Shown here: in pieces, positions 23,702-34,559 of the stretch
Position numbering within the stretch: the stretch's first letter is position 1
Layout: the number at the start of each line of letters is the position of its first letter
Assembly: GCA_029255685.2 (NCBI GenBank)
Contig: CM055314.2
Span: 4,978,399-5,042,398 of the forward strand
Direction of reading: 5' to 3'
DNA: 64,000 nt
Origin: Silene conica
Taxonomy: Eukaryota; Streptophyta; Magnoliopsida; Caryophyllales; Caryophyllaceae
Made by a program: the position numbers and the translations under genes
Notes under the pieces: generated by a model
Database searches by the model: none
What the model was told of the DNA's origin: nothing
What the model saw: only the letters and a program-made list of their open reading frames with translations

Positions 23702-24338
23702 GTACTTTGAATTTACCTTTTTATTTATATACATTTCAATTTAATCGCTGTGTCTGTGTGTTGAATCGTCGACGTATACTCCCTCCATCCAATTTTAATG
23801 GCGGTAGTATTTTTATAAGATTTTCTTTTCTTTTTGTCAACTTAAAAGCGTGTAGTGATGATTAACTCTTAATTAAAATAAACATTTGATGCCACTGTCA
23901 GATGCTTCGTTTGCTTTTATAAAGCGACTCACTCCATTGATAAGGATGTTCTTATTGGATATTCTGTCACGAATGCTATTAACCAGTTAATTATTATGGT
24001 TAATTTGTTCAATCAATCATCAATCTGATTATAATAACAGCCTTGGTGTCAACTGTCAAGTAGCCATATATTTAATCAAATCAAATCTAATCAAATTAGT
24101 TAATTCGGTTTTTCTAACTTGTTAATTATTTTGGCGTTATTTTCGTTAATTATGTTAAAAATGAGTTTCTAGCTAAGAATCGGATGGAAATATGATGTAA
24201 ATTTTCCGTATTTAGTTTATCGTTAGAAAAACCGTAATTAATTTGTTTGTTAATTATTTTGGCGTTGTATACTCCTCCTTGGTCTTTACAGTCTTTTACA
24301 GTGGTATTGTAAATTTGTAATCTGGTTGGGTTGGGCAG
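23702..24338 (+). other. Probable 5'-UTR intron of the phosphoglycerate-mutase-like gene
   Basis: A CT-rich leader (CTTCTTCTTCTTCTTCCTCG, ending near 23696) ends CTTTCAG followed by GTACTT at 23702, and GTTGGGCAG at 24330-24338 precedes AC-ATG. Donor, acceptor and T-rich interior fit a leader intron. Inferred from sequence only. Confidence 0.5.
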
Positions 24339-24340
24339 AC

Positions 24341-27300
24341 ATGGAGGATAGCTCAGCTGGTCAAGGCCTGTATCCGCTTCACCGTTGCAAGACTCTTCAT
24401 TTTGTCTGTCTTCTTCATCACTTCTCCTTTTTACAGTTTACTTTAACATTCTCATTCACATTGTTGCTGCTTATTATTAACATCTTCTTGTTATCTCATT
24501 GTTTTCTGTTAACAGGTGAGACATGCTCAAGGGTTTCACAATGTTGCTGGAGAAAAAGATCACGAGGCCTACTCGTCTTACGATTATCTAGATGCAAGCT
24601 TGACTCCTCTTGGTTGGGAGCAGGTTCGTTCACTACTTCTTCGCCTGCTCCTTTTTCAGATACTCTTACTTATTACCCCTCCTCTGTATAACCTTTTTTT
24701 CTAAATATTCCCTTTTTTATTGTTTCCTGCTACCATAACAGGTTGATAATTTGCGCAACCATGTTCAGGCGATTGGTTTGTCCAAGAAAATTGAGTTAGT
24801 TATTGTCTCTCCTTTGACAAGGTATTATGCATCTTGTTGCTTCTATCATCTCTCTATGTCTATCTTGTATTTCTGTCATCTTTATTGTTCATGTGCAACT
24901 CGTAATTTTGCAACCTCAAACATCCTTCTCTAGTCATTCTAACAGCTACAATGTTTACACTACGATTTTACTGTGGGTCTACCATGATGCTAACCTAAAG
25001 ATACAAGTTTTAATTATGATGGATGATGCCAAAATGTCGTAACACTTCTAATTAATTTATGTACTTGTATATACTCGCTTCCACTGGCTTATGTACAGTA
25101 TTCTTAGGCTGAAAGAGAATATCATCAGCTACCAAAAAGTGAAATAAGTGAAAAAAATACTTTAAAGGAAGGGAATATTATAAACTCTTGTCTCATCATC
25201 AACCAGTAATCTGTGGGAGTATTTGGTTTGGAACGAGTCCGACAGTGTCCTTAATAGGGTCAATCAATTGCTCATCCTCAAACTGTGAATTTGTATAGGA
25301 CTTTGCAAACAGCTGCAGGAGTTTTTGGAGGCAGTGAGTATTCTGATGGTAAAGATGTATTGCCCCTCATGGTGGCAGATGGAGGGAATAGTGGCCGCCC
25401 TGCAATATCAAGTTTTAACTGCTCTCCCTTTTTAGCCGTTGAGCTTTGCCGAGAACTCCTGGTATGTGATCTTATTTACAGGCTGATTTTCAGGTGCTTC
25501 TTTTCATTGGAATTCAGAAAACACATCACATTTTTTGCTTCATTTCATGCATTTGCTTGCGGGCTTGCCCTAACTCCCACAGATTATTGTTGTTAGATCA
25601 AATCTAATCTTCAGGGTGTCGAACAGCTTGTTCACACGGTTACCAAGAACCTGGACCCAAAATGAAAAGGGGCCGCCTGACATATATACTCCACCTTGTA
25701 AAATAAGAATACAACATCCTTTGGCATAATGGTTGCACAGCTAGAGTCTGATGGGAAGGTTGTTCATTCAACCCCTCATCTTGCATAACTTTTTGTCCCG
25801 TATTTTTATGTGTAGACTGTAGTAGGCCCACTGCAGTCTGCAGTTACGTATGTTACGGAGTACTTTGTTCATCCAGCTCTTCAACTAACTATGATTAACA
25901 ATTAACAAGAGAGAAATAATTTGTGTCCCTCTTTATGTTCATCTTCACTCTTCACTGTTACTAAAATCTAACAGAAAAACTTGTATGGAGTACCGACTTG
26001 CTTACTTCATGTTTGTCTATAGAAACAGACATCAATATAAATAATAATTTGTGGGAAAATAACTCTTTGAATTAGTACAATTAACGAACTGTGATTAACA
26101 ATTAACAAGAGGATGATGCTACTGCAGTGGCATAGCTAGTATCGTTAGTGGGTTGGGGCTGTTTTACTGTAAAAAGATATCTTTCTTTTTATTATGGGGT
26201 CTCAAGACAATTTTCAAATTAAACAAATTTAACCCTAAAAAGGTCAAAAGTTTTCCCTCCAAAAATAAAATAAAAGGTCAATTGTCCGAAAATTGTAGGG
26301 TCCCGAGACACACGAGCAATTATGTAGCTACGCCTCTATGATAGAGTCCAGTGTTAGAAAATTTTTACAAGGATAAAAAATAGCATTCTCCATCTCAAAA
26401 ATAACGTACTATATATAAAGTGTGTAATTTTTTTTAATGGTATGCTAAGTCGCAAGGCCCTAACTTAGGTTTTGGAATCAGGCCTCCAAATTTCATTAGA
26501 CGGCTCTGTTTATCGTGATTTATTGTTTCTGAACTAGTTACTAATATGTAACTTTCCCTGGCTTCATATGTCCATAAGAGTGGTTTGATCTTGAAGAAAA
26601 TCTATTTTGACAGCTCAATATAACTTAGTATCTTCTTCCTTTTGAATTGTATGTTCTCGAAATATGGTTTTTTGCCTATGCCTGTTTTGACACAGACATT
26701 TTAACTTTAGCCGTATAATTAAAGACTGAAAAGTCGTATCTTTTGTTGTAATTTTAGCTCTTTAATAGAACTTATTTTTCGTCTTTTTTATGCCAAGATA
26801 GATAATATTATGTTGTTTTGAACATGTTATACTTGTATTTGGTTTCTATCTTTCCTTTTTTTAGTTGTTTGATAGTTACTAAGGATGTTTACCGGGGTTG
26901 CTATCCTTCAGGGTAAAGGAATGATGAACTAAGATTTTGGCTACTGCGAATCTAACTCTTGTGTATACAAGTATATTTCATTATCTATAAAGAATTTAAA
27001 ATAGATATCGTTTGTTTTATTGCGACATTAATAGGCCTTATTTTCACATGATTCTTCTTAGAATTGTGTGATCGTCGTTGCTTTCGAAAGACAGAACCTT
27101 TTTTGGTTCTTACCATTATCATCTCTTATTTCAGGGAGATCATCCATGTGACAAGAGGAGGACAAAGAGAGAGTACCAATCTTCTTTCCCAGCTATTGAT
27201 TTCTCACTGGTAATTTACATTTGTCTGAATGAGGTTGGATGTTCTCCATTTCCACGCCTCTGACATAATTCTTTTCCTCTTCAACATCTTAAACATCAGA

Positions 27301-28017
27301 TAGAAAGCGACGAGGACATACTGTGGAGGGCGGAGAAAAGAGAAACAGATGAAGAAGTGGCGGAGAGAGGAATGAAGTTTATGAAATGGTATGTATGCTC
27401 TTGTTCGTAGTTTATGTGAACTCTCTCCTTTCTCCACTTCATTTTACTTTTGTTTAATTTCTTATTTTGTATTCTGTTTTATTTTGATTTAGGCTATGGA
27501 GCCGAAGAGAAAAGGAAATTGCTATTGTTACTCACAGCGGGTTTTTGTTTCACACCCTTGGTGCCTTTGGAAATGATTGTCATGAAATTGTGAAAAATGA
27601 AATATGCACACAGTAAGTGTTGATAGTTGATACTCCTGTATTTCATTAAATTCACTGTCCATATCTCAAATTGACAGATCTTATGGTAAACCGGCACTTT
27701 ATCAACTGATGATAGCATGTTCTGCGTCCTCAACTTGTAATTGTCTTGGGTTTAACTGAGTTTTCGTCTATGCATTTGCTGTTTTGCAGCTTCAAAAACT
27801 GTGAACTACGCTCTATGACTCTTGTTGATAAAAGGTGAGCTTTAGAACTAACGCTAACGTCAATCTTCCTTGCCTGCATTAGACTGAATTGGTTTAATGG
27901 TTATGGTACAAAATTTGCAGTATGGCAAGTCATGATACTCCCACGACAAACTTTACGGGAAAAGTTCCAGATGGAGCAGATCGTCCAAGTGACGCAGTAG
28001 ATGAGAAGCTTTCGTAG
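24341..28017 (+). CDS. Phosphoglycerate-mutase-like protein, histidine phosphatase family (279 aa, nine exons)
   Basis: Exons: 24341-24403, 24516-24623, 24742-24821, 25299-25461, 27135-27209, 27300-27388, 27493-27612, 27790-27834, 27921-28017; 840 nt, all in frame with GT..AG introns. The protein begins MEDSSAGQGLYPLHRCKTLH. It carries the phosphohistidine motif VRHAQGFHNVAGEKDH with the expected nucleophile His24, then SLTPLGWEQVDNLRNHV, SPLTRTLQTAAGVFGG, and the second catalytic histidine in IVTHSGFLFHTLG (His207). This matches the plant cytosolic PGM-like proteins, which have the histidine-phosphatase fold but are not the main glycolytic mutase; the substrate is not predictable here. The first ATG follows the inferred leader intron. 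The long intron 4 (25462-27134) contains no recognised gene. The stop codon lies inside the first unit of a 3' tandem repeat. Confidence 0.93.
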
Positions 28018-28320
28018 TGTGACCCTCGTTCCAGATTGGTAATCAGAATGGGATTAATGGATTATGCTCTGAATGACTTCTACAGTATCAAACTATTTAG
28101 TATCAAGCTTTGGTTCCGTAACCCTCATTTTAGATTGGTAATCAAAATGGTATTCTAGGCTTTAGAATATCAACAAACTGGTGGATTTTCATTCAATACA
28201 CATTCAGTATCAAGCTTTCATAATGTTACCCTCATTTTAGATTGGTAATCTAAATGGCATTCTAGACTTTAGAATATCGACATATAGTGGATTTTTATTT
28301 AGATATACGTTCAGTATCTA
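28002..28320 (+). repeat. Three tandem ~105-bp units starting at the 3' end of the PGM-like gene
   Basis: Units start at about 28002, 28105 and 28212, each opening AAGCTTT and sharing ACCCTC, TTAGATTGGTAATC, AATGG and ending CAGTATC. The first includes the last codons and stop of the PGM-like CDS, so the 3' UTR was multiplied locally. Units 2 and 3 are closer to each other than to unit 1. Confidence 0.8.
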
Positions 28321-28322
28321 TC

Positions 28323-28776
28323 CTTAGGGTAAGATTATTGGCGGTCTTGAGACAAGATTTTGTTAAGTCTTAATACAAAACTCTCTCAATTTTACCACTA
28401 ATCTACCCGAGTCTTGAGAAAGTCTTAAGTTGAGTTTTAGAAATTTCTGATTCTCCTTAAGACTTGGGTGAGTCTGGACTCCACTAGCAGTAATTTTAAT
28501 AAGTATGTAAAAAGAAAAACTGAAATGGAAAAGTAAAGTCTGAGTTGAGTCGGACGGATAATGTACTCTCTCCATTAACTTTTTATTGCCTCATTTTTCC
28601 ATTATATGTGAGGAGTATTATATTGAAACAGGATGATAAAAAAATGAATGGAGGAAGTATAAAGTTTTGGGTGGGTCTGAAGTGAGTGAACAATAAAAAA
28701 ATAATAAAAGTTAATGGAAAACTGATGTGGCAGTGTCTTACGATTTTGGGAGTCTTACGGATAATGTTACCCTTAG
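28323..28776. mobile_element. TIR element of about 450 bp
   Basis: TTAGGGTAAGATTATTGGCG at the left is mirrored by GGATAATGTTACCCTTA at the right; AGTCTTAAG/CTTAAGACT blocks recur in both orientations. A Stowaway-like fragment (CTCTCCATTAAC ... AATGGAGGAAG, about 28565-28658) appears nested inside. Non-coding. Confidence 0.6.
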
Positions 28777-29107
28777 GCTATATTTGGATACAATTTTAGG
28801 GAGGGAAAGGGAGAGGAAGGGAAGTGAGGGGAGGGGAAAGGAGGTGAGGGAAAATGAATGTAGTTGTTTGAATAATAAAATTGATGAGATGGAAATGGAA
28901 GGGGAGGAAAGAGGGAGTTGGTATAATGGTGGGAGACTATTCAAGAAAATATGTGTTTACATACCTAAATGAAGGTTCAAATAAAGTTTTCTCTTCAAAT
29001 CTTGCCTCTCATGGAAAAAATTTAGTTTGTCCTTAAGTAGGAAAGTAAATCGCTCCCTTTCCCTCATTTCCTTTTCCCTCCGATTCTCTTAATACAAACA
29101 CACCCTT
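28776..29107. mobile_element. MITE with GGGAGGGAAAGGGAG arms, copy 1
   Basis: ATTTGGATACAATTTTAGGG and GGGAGGGAAAGGGAG at the left are answered by CCTTTTCCCTCCGATTCTCT and TACAAACACACCC at the right. Related copies sit in introns 2 and 7 of the SERK/BAK1-type gene (about 45015-45250 and 47746-48018). The purine-rich arm produces spurious ORFs rich in Glu, Arg and Gly. Confidence 0.65.
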
Positions 29108-30283
29108 AATTTACAAATCTAAGGAAGATTTTGGGTGATTCGTTAACAATGTGTTAGCTATAAGAATTCAAATTTCCTAAACAGATACAAAATAAGTATA
29201 AAAACCCATAATTACTTTAGTTAATCAAACTGTAAGCCTAATCAGGTGTAGAATTCTATTTAGACTTTGAAATAAATTTTAGGCGTATTTAAACGAATCT
29301 TCACTTTAACTTGAATTTTCGGACAGATAGTATATATGGTACCGGACGCAATAGTGTTAGATATAACAAATACTGTTTATCATTTGAGTATTAGATGTAC
29401 CCGACACATTATAATAGCGCGAAATTACAAAATTGCAGTATATTAATACCAAATGTAGCATTATTGCAAGTAAAACAAATCATCATTATTGGTTACATGA
29501 TTAGTTTTGCTTTAAAGGTTGGAAGTTTTAGCTCCTTTGAGTAAATTCCAAATTGTCTTGTTTGGTTGCTTTTATGTTAACAAAGAATTTTGCTTGATAA
29601 TATCCGTCACAAGCTGAAAACGGATATTTTACTTTCACAAAAATGCGAGTGAACATGCAAATGAGAGAAAGTGGAGCATTATATGAATATTACAACTAGC
29701 ATTATGTGAGAGAGATACTATCTGTTTTTAGCTTGTGACGGATAATTCCCGCCCTCGATGGAAATTTGTGTTACGTTAATGTTGAATGTTGATAGGATAT
29801 CGCGTCCTAACTTCTATTAATAGCACTTGATTTAACACGAAATGTTTCTATTAGCTTACGATAGCTTAACATCTGGATAAAATGTCCTTTGACATTTTAG
29901 GTGGGATGTCCCATGCTTTACTGCTTTTTGTTTACACCATGTCTGAATTTCTAAACAATACTCCTACAGTCCTACTGTATAATTTATGAGTTTGCTTCGA
30001 ATCTGGTTTACCAAAATTACTCCTCTCTAAACCTAGCAAGTGGATCAACCAGACGTGGTTCAGATTAGTCAATTTACATTAGGTTAATTTTAGGTTTACT
30101 GGCTTTGAGTCAGGCCGGTTATTTCTGATTTGAGCTATTTTCGAGTTAACCATTATCGAGTTATTCATGGATATTATCAGTTCGCAACAATAATTCAGGT
30201 CCAGTTATAGTGAGTAGGGGGTCACCGGTCCAAAACTGAACCGGACCGGATAAACCCGTAGACCGGATAGTCACCAACCCTAA
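29108..30283. other. Intergenic DNA with a MITE at 29596-29755
   Basis: At 29596 ATATCCGTCACAAGCTGAAAACGG pairs with TTTTTAGCTTGTGACGGATA near 29725-29745, another member of the TGTGACGG family. At 30118-30260 the DNA is rich in ACCGG/CCGGT. No gene. Confidence 0.45.
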
Positions 30284-30401
30284 GTTTTTTGGTTCAACGA
30301 AGCGCGCACTTTGTCGCATTACAATAGGGGGAGGGGGGATTCGATCCTGGAAACTATTATCCACAATACCTCCGTCTTAACCACTAGACTAAGACATCTT
30401 C
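30284..30401 (-). mobile_element. tRNA-derived SINE, second copy (minus strand)
   Basis: Minus-strand reading gives GATGTCTTAGTCTAGTGGTT (box A-like) and GGATCGAATCC (box B-like). It matches the copy at 13248-13372 along its whole length with scattered substitutions. Confidence 0.7.
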
Positions 30402-30714
30402 GGTCACCAACCCTAAGTTAAACTTATTAAACTTGTTAACAATTGTTAAACTTGAAAATTATACTCATGTAAACTTGGTACGTTAGAATAGGGTGAATAT
30501 CATTATTACTCTCCCCATTCTTCCTAACTAAAGGAGCATATAGTAATTTTACCTATTTTTAAAAAAAATTCAAAATTTAAAGTAGGATAATAAAAGTGAA
30601 ATAAAAAATGTGTTACAATGTTTTGATGGAGTATTAGTTACTGCAGTAAAAATACATTATGGACAATAATGATAATTCACTCATCCACTACCGTCTAATT
30701 AAGAATAGATATTG

Positions 30715-30815
30715 ACAATGGGTGTGCAAAATCCGATCCCGACCGGAAAAATGGATCGGACCGGAGAAAAATCGGACCGGTACCGGACCGGACCGAAATC
30801 TACCGATGCCCACCC
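30715..30815. mobile_element. Short hAT-like MITE (101 bp) with direct flank repeats
   Basis: The flanks carry the direct repeat ATAGATATTG at 30705-30714 and 30816-30825; eight of these bases would be a standard hAT target duplication. The insert starts ACAATGGGTGTGC and ends ATGCCCACCC, and its body is rich in CCGGACCGG. Confidence 0.7.
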
Positions 30816-30998
30816 ATAGATATTGTTGAAGAAAGATAATAAAAGTGAAATAAAGAAATATCAAACTATAATAAATAGGAGTATGTCAATAAATTGTTAA
30901 AATACTCACCTTAGAAAAAGATTTAAATTTATATGACAAATATAAATCGTTTTAGTAACATCTTTGTGTTAAACAAAACGTTTTACTTATAACAAATA

Positions 30999-31872
30999 CT
31001 AGTTTTAAACCCGTGCAAATTGCACGGGTATATTTTTTGAAAAAATGTGGTGGATAATTAATATTATCGAATAGTGTCAATAATACGTAAATATTTTGCA
31101 TTCAATTTCTATTATATTGATAATACGTTAAAATGCATGTTTTAAATAAAATTTAGCACATTAAATTGAGTGCCCAAAAATGTAAATATTACTATAAAAT
31201 CAAAACAGTTGTTCAAATGAATAACGATTACATTATCCTTCAACAAAACGTAAATTACGCCATTCATGATTTAAATAAAAATGTTCGTAATGTTTCAGAA
31301 TCTACGATTTTAACGTAGTATATTAAGCTGTTATTGTGCAGGAAAATCATCAAATATTATGCGGGATCCACCTGAGTGAATTAAAAAAAATTACGCCATT
31401 AACTCATAATCAGATTATAATTTGCGTGGAGGAGTTTATAATTTTTATTACGCCATTAACTCATAATCAGATTATAATTTGTGTGGAGGAGTTTATAATT
31501 TCTTTTTCCTGATTGTATATTAATATTACGTTATTTTAATCTTGTTTAAAATTTTGTATGTTCGGTTTTTTATTGTTGTAAATTGTTATTAATTATAATA
31601 TTTTAATCATCTAAATAAATTGTGGCATAATTATCACAATGTCTATTTCTAATTAATTGATTTATATAAAAAAGCTCGGAATGTTTCGTAATCTACGATT
31701 TTAGGCATTTATTTGAAATACGTAGAATATTAGGCCATTATTGTGCAGGGAAATCATAAAGTATTGTGCGGGACCCACCCGAGTGAATTAAAAAAAAAAA
31801 AAAATTAAAACTTGGATGAATGACGTGGCGCAACCACAGCCTGATAATGTTTCAGAATTTATATAGATAAGA
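30999..31872 (-). mobile_element. Non-autonomous Helitron (874 bp, minus strand)
   Basis: On the minus strand the 5' end reads A|TCTTATCTATATAAATTC (31872 downward). The 3' end reads CCCGTGCAATTTGCACGGG, then TTTAAAA and CTAG next to T (30999). Host A and T flank the two ends as expected. A block of about 57 bp containing TTACGCCATTAACTCATAAT is tandemly duplicated at 31391-31505. No helicase ORF. Confidence 0.75.
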
Positions 31873-33216
31873 TTATCCGTCACAAGATGAAAATGAATAG
31901 TATTTTTCCATAATAAAGCAAATAAGAGGAAATAATACACCTAATAAATAACATCACTTGTATATTATAAAAAAAAAATATCCGTTTTTAATTTATATGG
32001 ACGGTGCCCGTCTTCCATTAACATTTAAATAAATCAAATAATTGAGTTGTTACCACAAAGTGAGTGTGCTATTATTCCATGTGCAATTATTTGGTCAGAC
32101 TGCCTCTAAAATGGAAGCCCCATGTGCAGAACAAACCCCAAAATGCTGTCAATGTAATGGACACGTTACACTCAGATTTGGTTAGTCTTAGAAGAGACCA
32201 GGAAATGACTAAAATCTGAATTGAATCGTGAACTAGGTAAGACTAAAACGGATATGGATATGGACACGGATAGGACACGAACATATGATACGACATTCCA
32301 TGAAATTTAGGATACGAGACATGTCATTTAAAAATAATAAAATATAGTATATTTTATGGTTATAAATAACGTATAATTTTATTTCCATCATGTATTTGCA
32401 GCTAAATTTAAACAAGTAAAGATACAATTCGACCTTTACTATAACTAATTCTCATTTTCTTCTACCCAAACTCATTTTCTAGTCGATCGTTTTTTAAATT
32501 TTATTCATCATCTAAACTATAAAATGTTTAGCCTTGTGTCCAACTAGTGTCGGATACGGTGTCAAACACGGGACGACTAATTAGAAAAAGTGTATGTGCT
32601 ACCTAGATCATGAATGACATGACTTGTTACTAGTTAGTTATACTAGTTTCACAATAGCATATTTCTCACAATTTACAAACGGATTAAGTATTATCCATAT
32701 AAAATAGATAAAATTAAAGTAGAGCGTTTAGTGATAATAATTAGTGTTATCTTATCTACACATATGAATAATACGTAACTCATCGCAAACTTATGACAAA
32801 CGCCGTCACAACACTCACAAGAGAGATTTATTTTACTAGTTTGTTAGTCTTAGTTTTATTAATGTCGAGTTATCTTTTAGAAGATTATTAAAATTCTCGT
32901 GTAACTTATGAGGTATGAAAATGAGTTAGGGCGACTCTTTGACGCTATGGATGACGATGGATCCATGATTGGCAAGATCCAACCCGCATGTATCGGATAT
33001 GGATCATATTTTTGGGCCCGTTGAATATGGTGATTTGATTTCATTACTTACAAAACGGATATGAATATGGATCTAATCTCCCTACTCAAGTCCATATCCT
33101 TATGGAACTCGTTCCAATGGAAAAAGAAAAGTATCAAATTATTCGTTTACACACTTCACAAATCAAAACTTATTTGAACCAAAAAAAAAAAGAAAAAAAT
33201 CAGAACTTATAGTATA
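31873..33216. other. Intergenic sequence with repeat fragments
   Basis: 31873-32010 resembles a degenerate TGTGACGG-family MITE. Repetitions of GGATATGGAT occur near 32250 and 32990-33110. No supported gene. Confidence 0.35.
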
Positions 33217-33474
33217 CTCCCTCCGTTCGATTCCACTTGACATGTTTGTTTTTTCACGTTTGCCAACGCACGTTTTACATCTAAAATATCTTTAGCTACG
33301 TAGTTGCAAAAATTATAAAAGTTATATATTTTTATTGTACTCGTAAAGACGAATCAAACAAGACCCCACATGAATATGTTTTCTCTTACGTATTAGGAGA
33401 AAATTGAGATTAAATGTGCACTTGTGAATAGTGTACAAAAAGCAAACCTGTCATGTGGAATCGAACGGAGTGAG
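33217..33474. mobile_element. Stowaway-type MITE (258 bp), second copy
   Basis: Begins CTCCCTCCGTTCGATTCCA and ends GGAATCGAACGGAGTGAG, flanked by TA (33215-33216, 33475-33476). Same length and internal order as 4287-4544 but in inverted orientation (CACGTTTGCCAACGCAC here). Confidence 0.88.
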
Positions 33475-33691
33475 TACAAAATTAAAAGTTGGTAGTGGAT
33501 GACAATGACACTTAATTTGGTTAGTGACATTGAATTTGTAGACTTTATGCCATTTTGTAGTGAGATGAAGATGGAAATTGGAATGCTACTATGTACGTAC
33601 TCCGTACAATATACCGCTTACTTTGGGTCGGTTGTTTCCTTTAAGAATTTGACCCGTCGTGAGTTTGCGACGAATATATGCATCACAAATA

Positions 33692-33887
33692 CTCTCTCTG
33701 AGTTTTTATGATTGTTCCTATTTTTCTTTTGGTGCGAGTTTAGTGATTGTTTCTATTTCTTTTTTTAGTAACTTTTTTGTGGTCCAAAATGAATTGGGTG
33801 TGGGGTAGGGTGTTTTGTGTGGTTTAGAATGATTTTCTTATTTTTTGGTATAAAGCAAAAGGAACAATCATGATAACTCGGAGGGAG
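33692..33887. mobile_element. Stowaway-type MITE of a second family (196 bp)
   Basis: CTCTCTCTGAGTTTTTATGA at the left is mirrored by TCATGATAACTCGGAGGGAG at the right, flanked by TA on both sides. Its interior (GTGTGGGGTAGGG, GTGTGGTTTAGAATGATTT) recurs in degenerate form at 3098-3228. Confidence 0.75.
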
Positions 33888-33904
33888 TACTTATTATCTA
33901 ATAA

Positions 33905-34090
33905 AACAGCAAGTTTTTCTTGTGATCCGTCACAAACTTGCGACGGGTCAAAACTATCCAAGTTGCTTAAAAAAACAAATTAATCTATTATTACCAAGAT
34001 ATGCTACTTTTGTCTCATCTCTTTATATAGATATTACTTGACCTGTCATAAATTTACAGCGGATATATCCGTCACAAATGAAAATTTGGG
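33905..34090. mobile_element. MITE of the TGTGACGG family, upstream of the IQD gene
   Basis: TGATCCGTCACAAACTTGCGACGG is followed by GGTCAAAACTATCC, and the other end reads CCGTCACAAATGAAAA. It ends about 470 bp before the IQD start codon. Confidence 0.6.
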
Positions 34091-34559
34091 CGGATAAGGA
34101 TAAAATAATGTAAACGGAGTGCCGTTTGCTCCCAAAGAAGTAAAATTTTAAAAAATTGTCAAGTTGAATTAAGTAGGAGCAATTAAGTGAGTAATCCGTA
34201 GTGGAAATAGAGGAAGAGAAGGAATAAAAGGAGAAAAAAGAAAAAGAAGGAAAAAGAGTGTGGGACGGACTCAAAGATAAAAAGAGAGGTAGAATTGAGG
34301 AGAAGTGTTGAAGTCCGTGGTGTTAAGTAAATGAGAAAACAAGAAACCCAGGACATCATACTCACTTACTCACTCACTCTCTCTTTAAACTAAACACTCT
34401 TCACTTTTCTACTTTTCTGTGTTCTTCACCTGTTCTTGAATGAATTGCAGATATCTGCTGCATATTTACATTCATCCTTGCATGTCATTTGATTCCTTGT
34501 TGATTAATTAATTAATTCAACCTCCTCTTCTGTTTCGTTGGTTGCTTGGTTGTTTAAGC

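Noticed and set aside
28727-28972. 81-codon frame rich in Glu/Gly/Arg
   Set aside because: Created by the purine-rich arm of a MITE; the complementary strand gives an equally long Ser/Pro/Leu frame. The same happens at 45007-45249.
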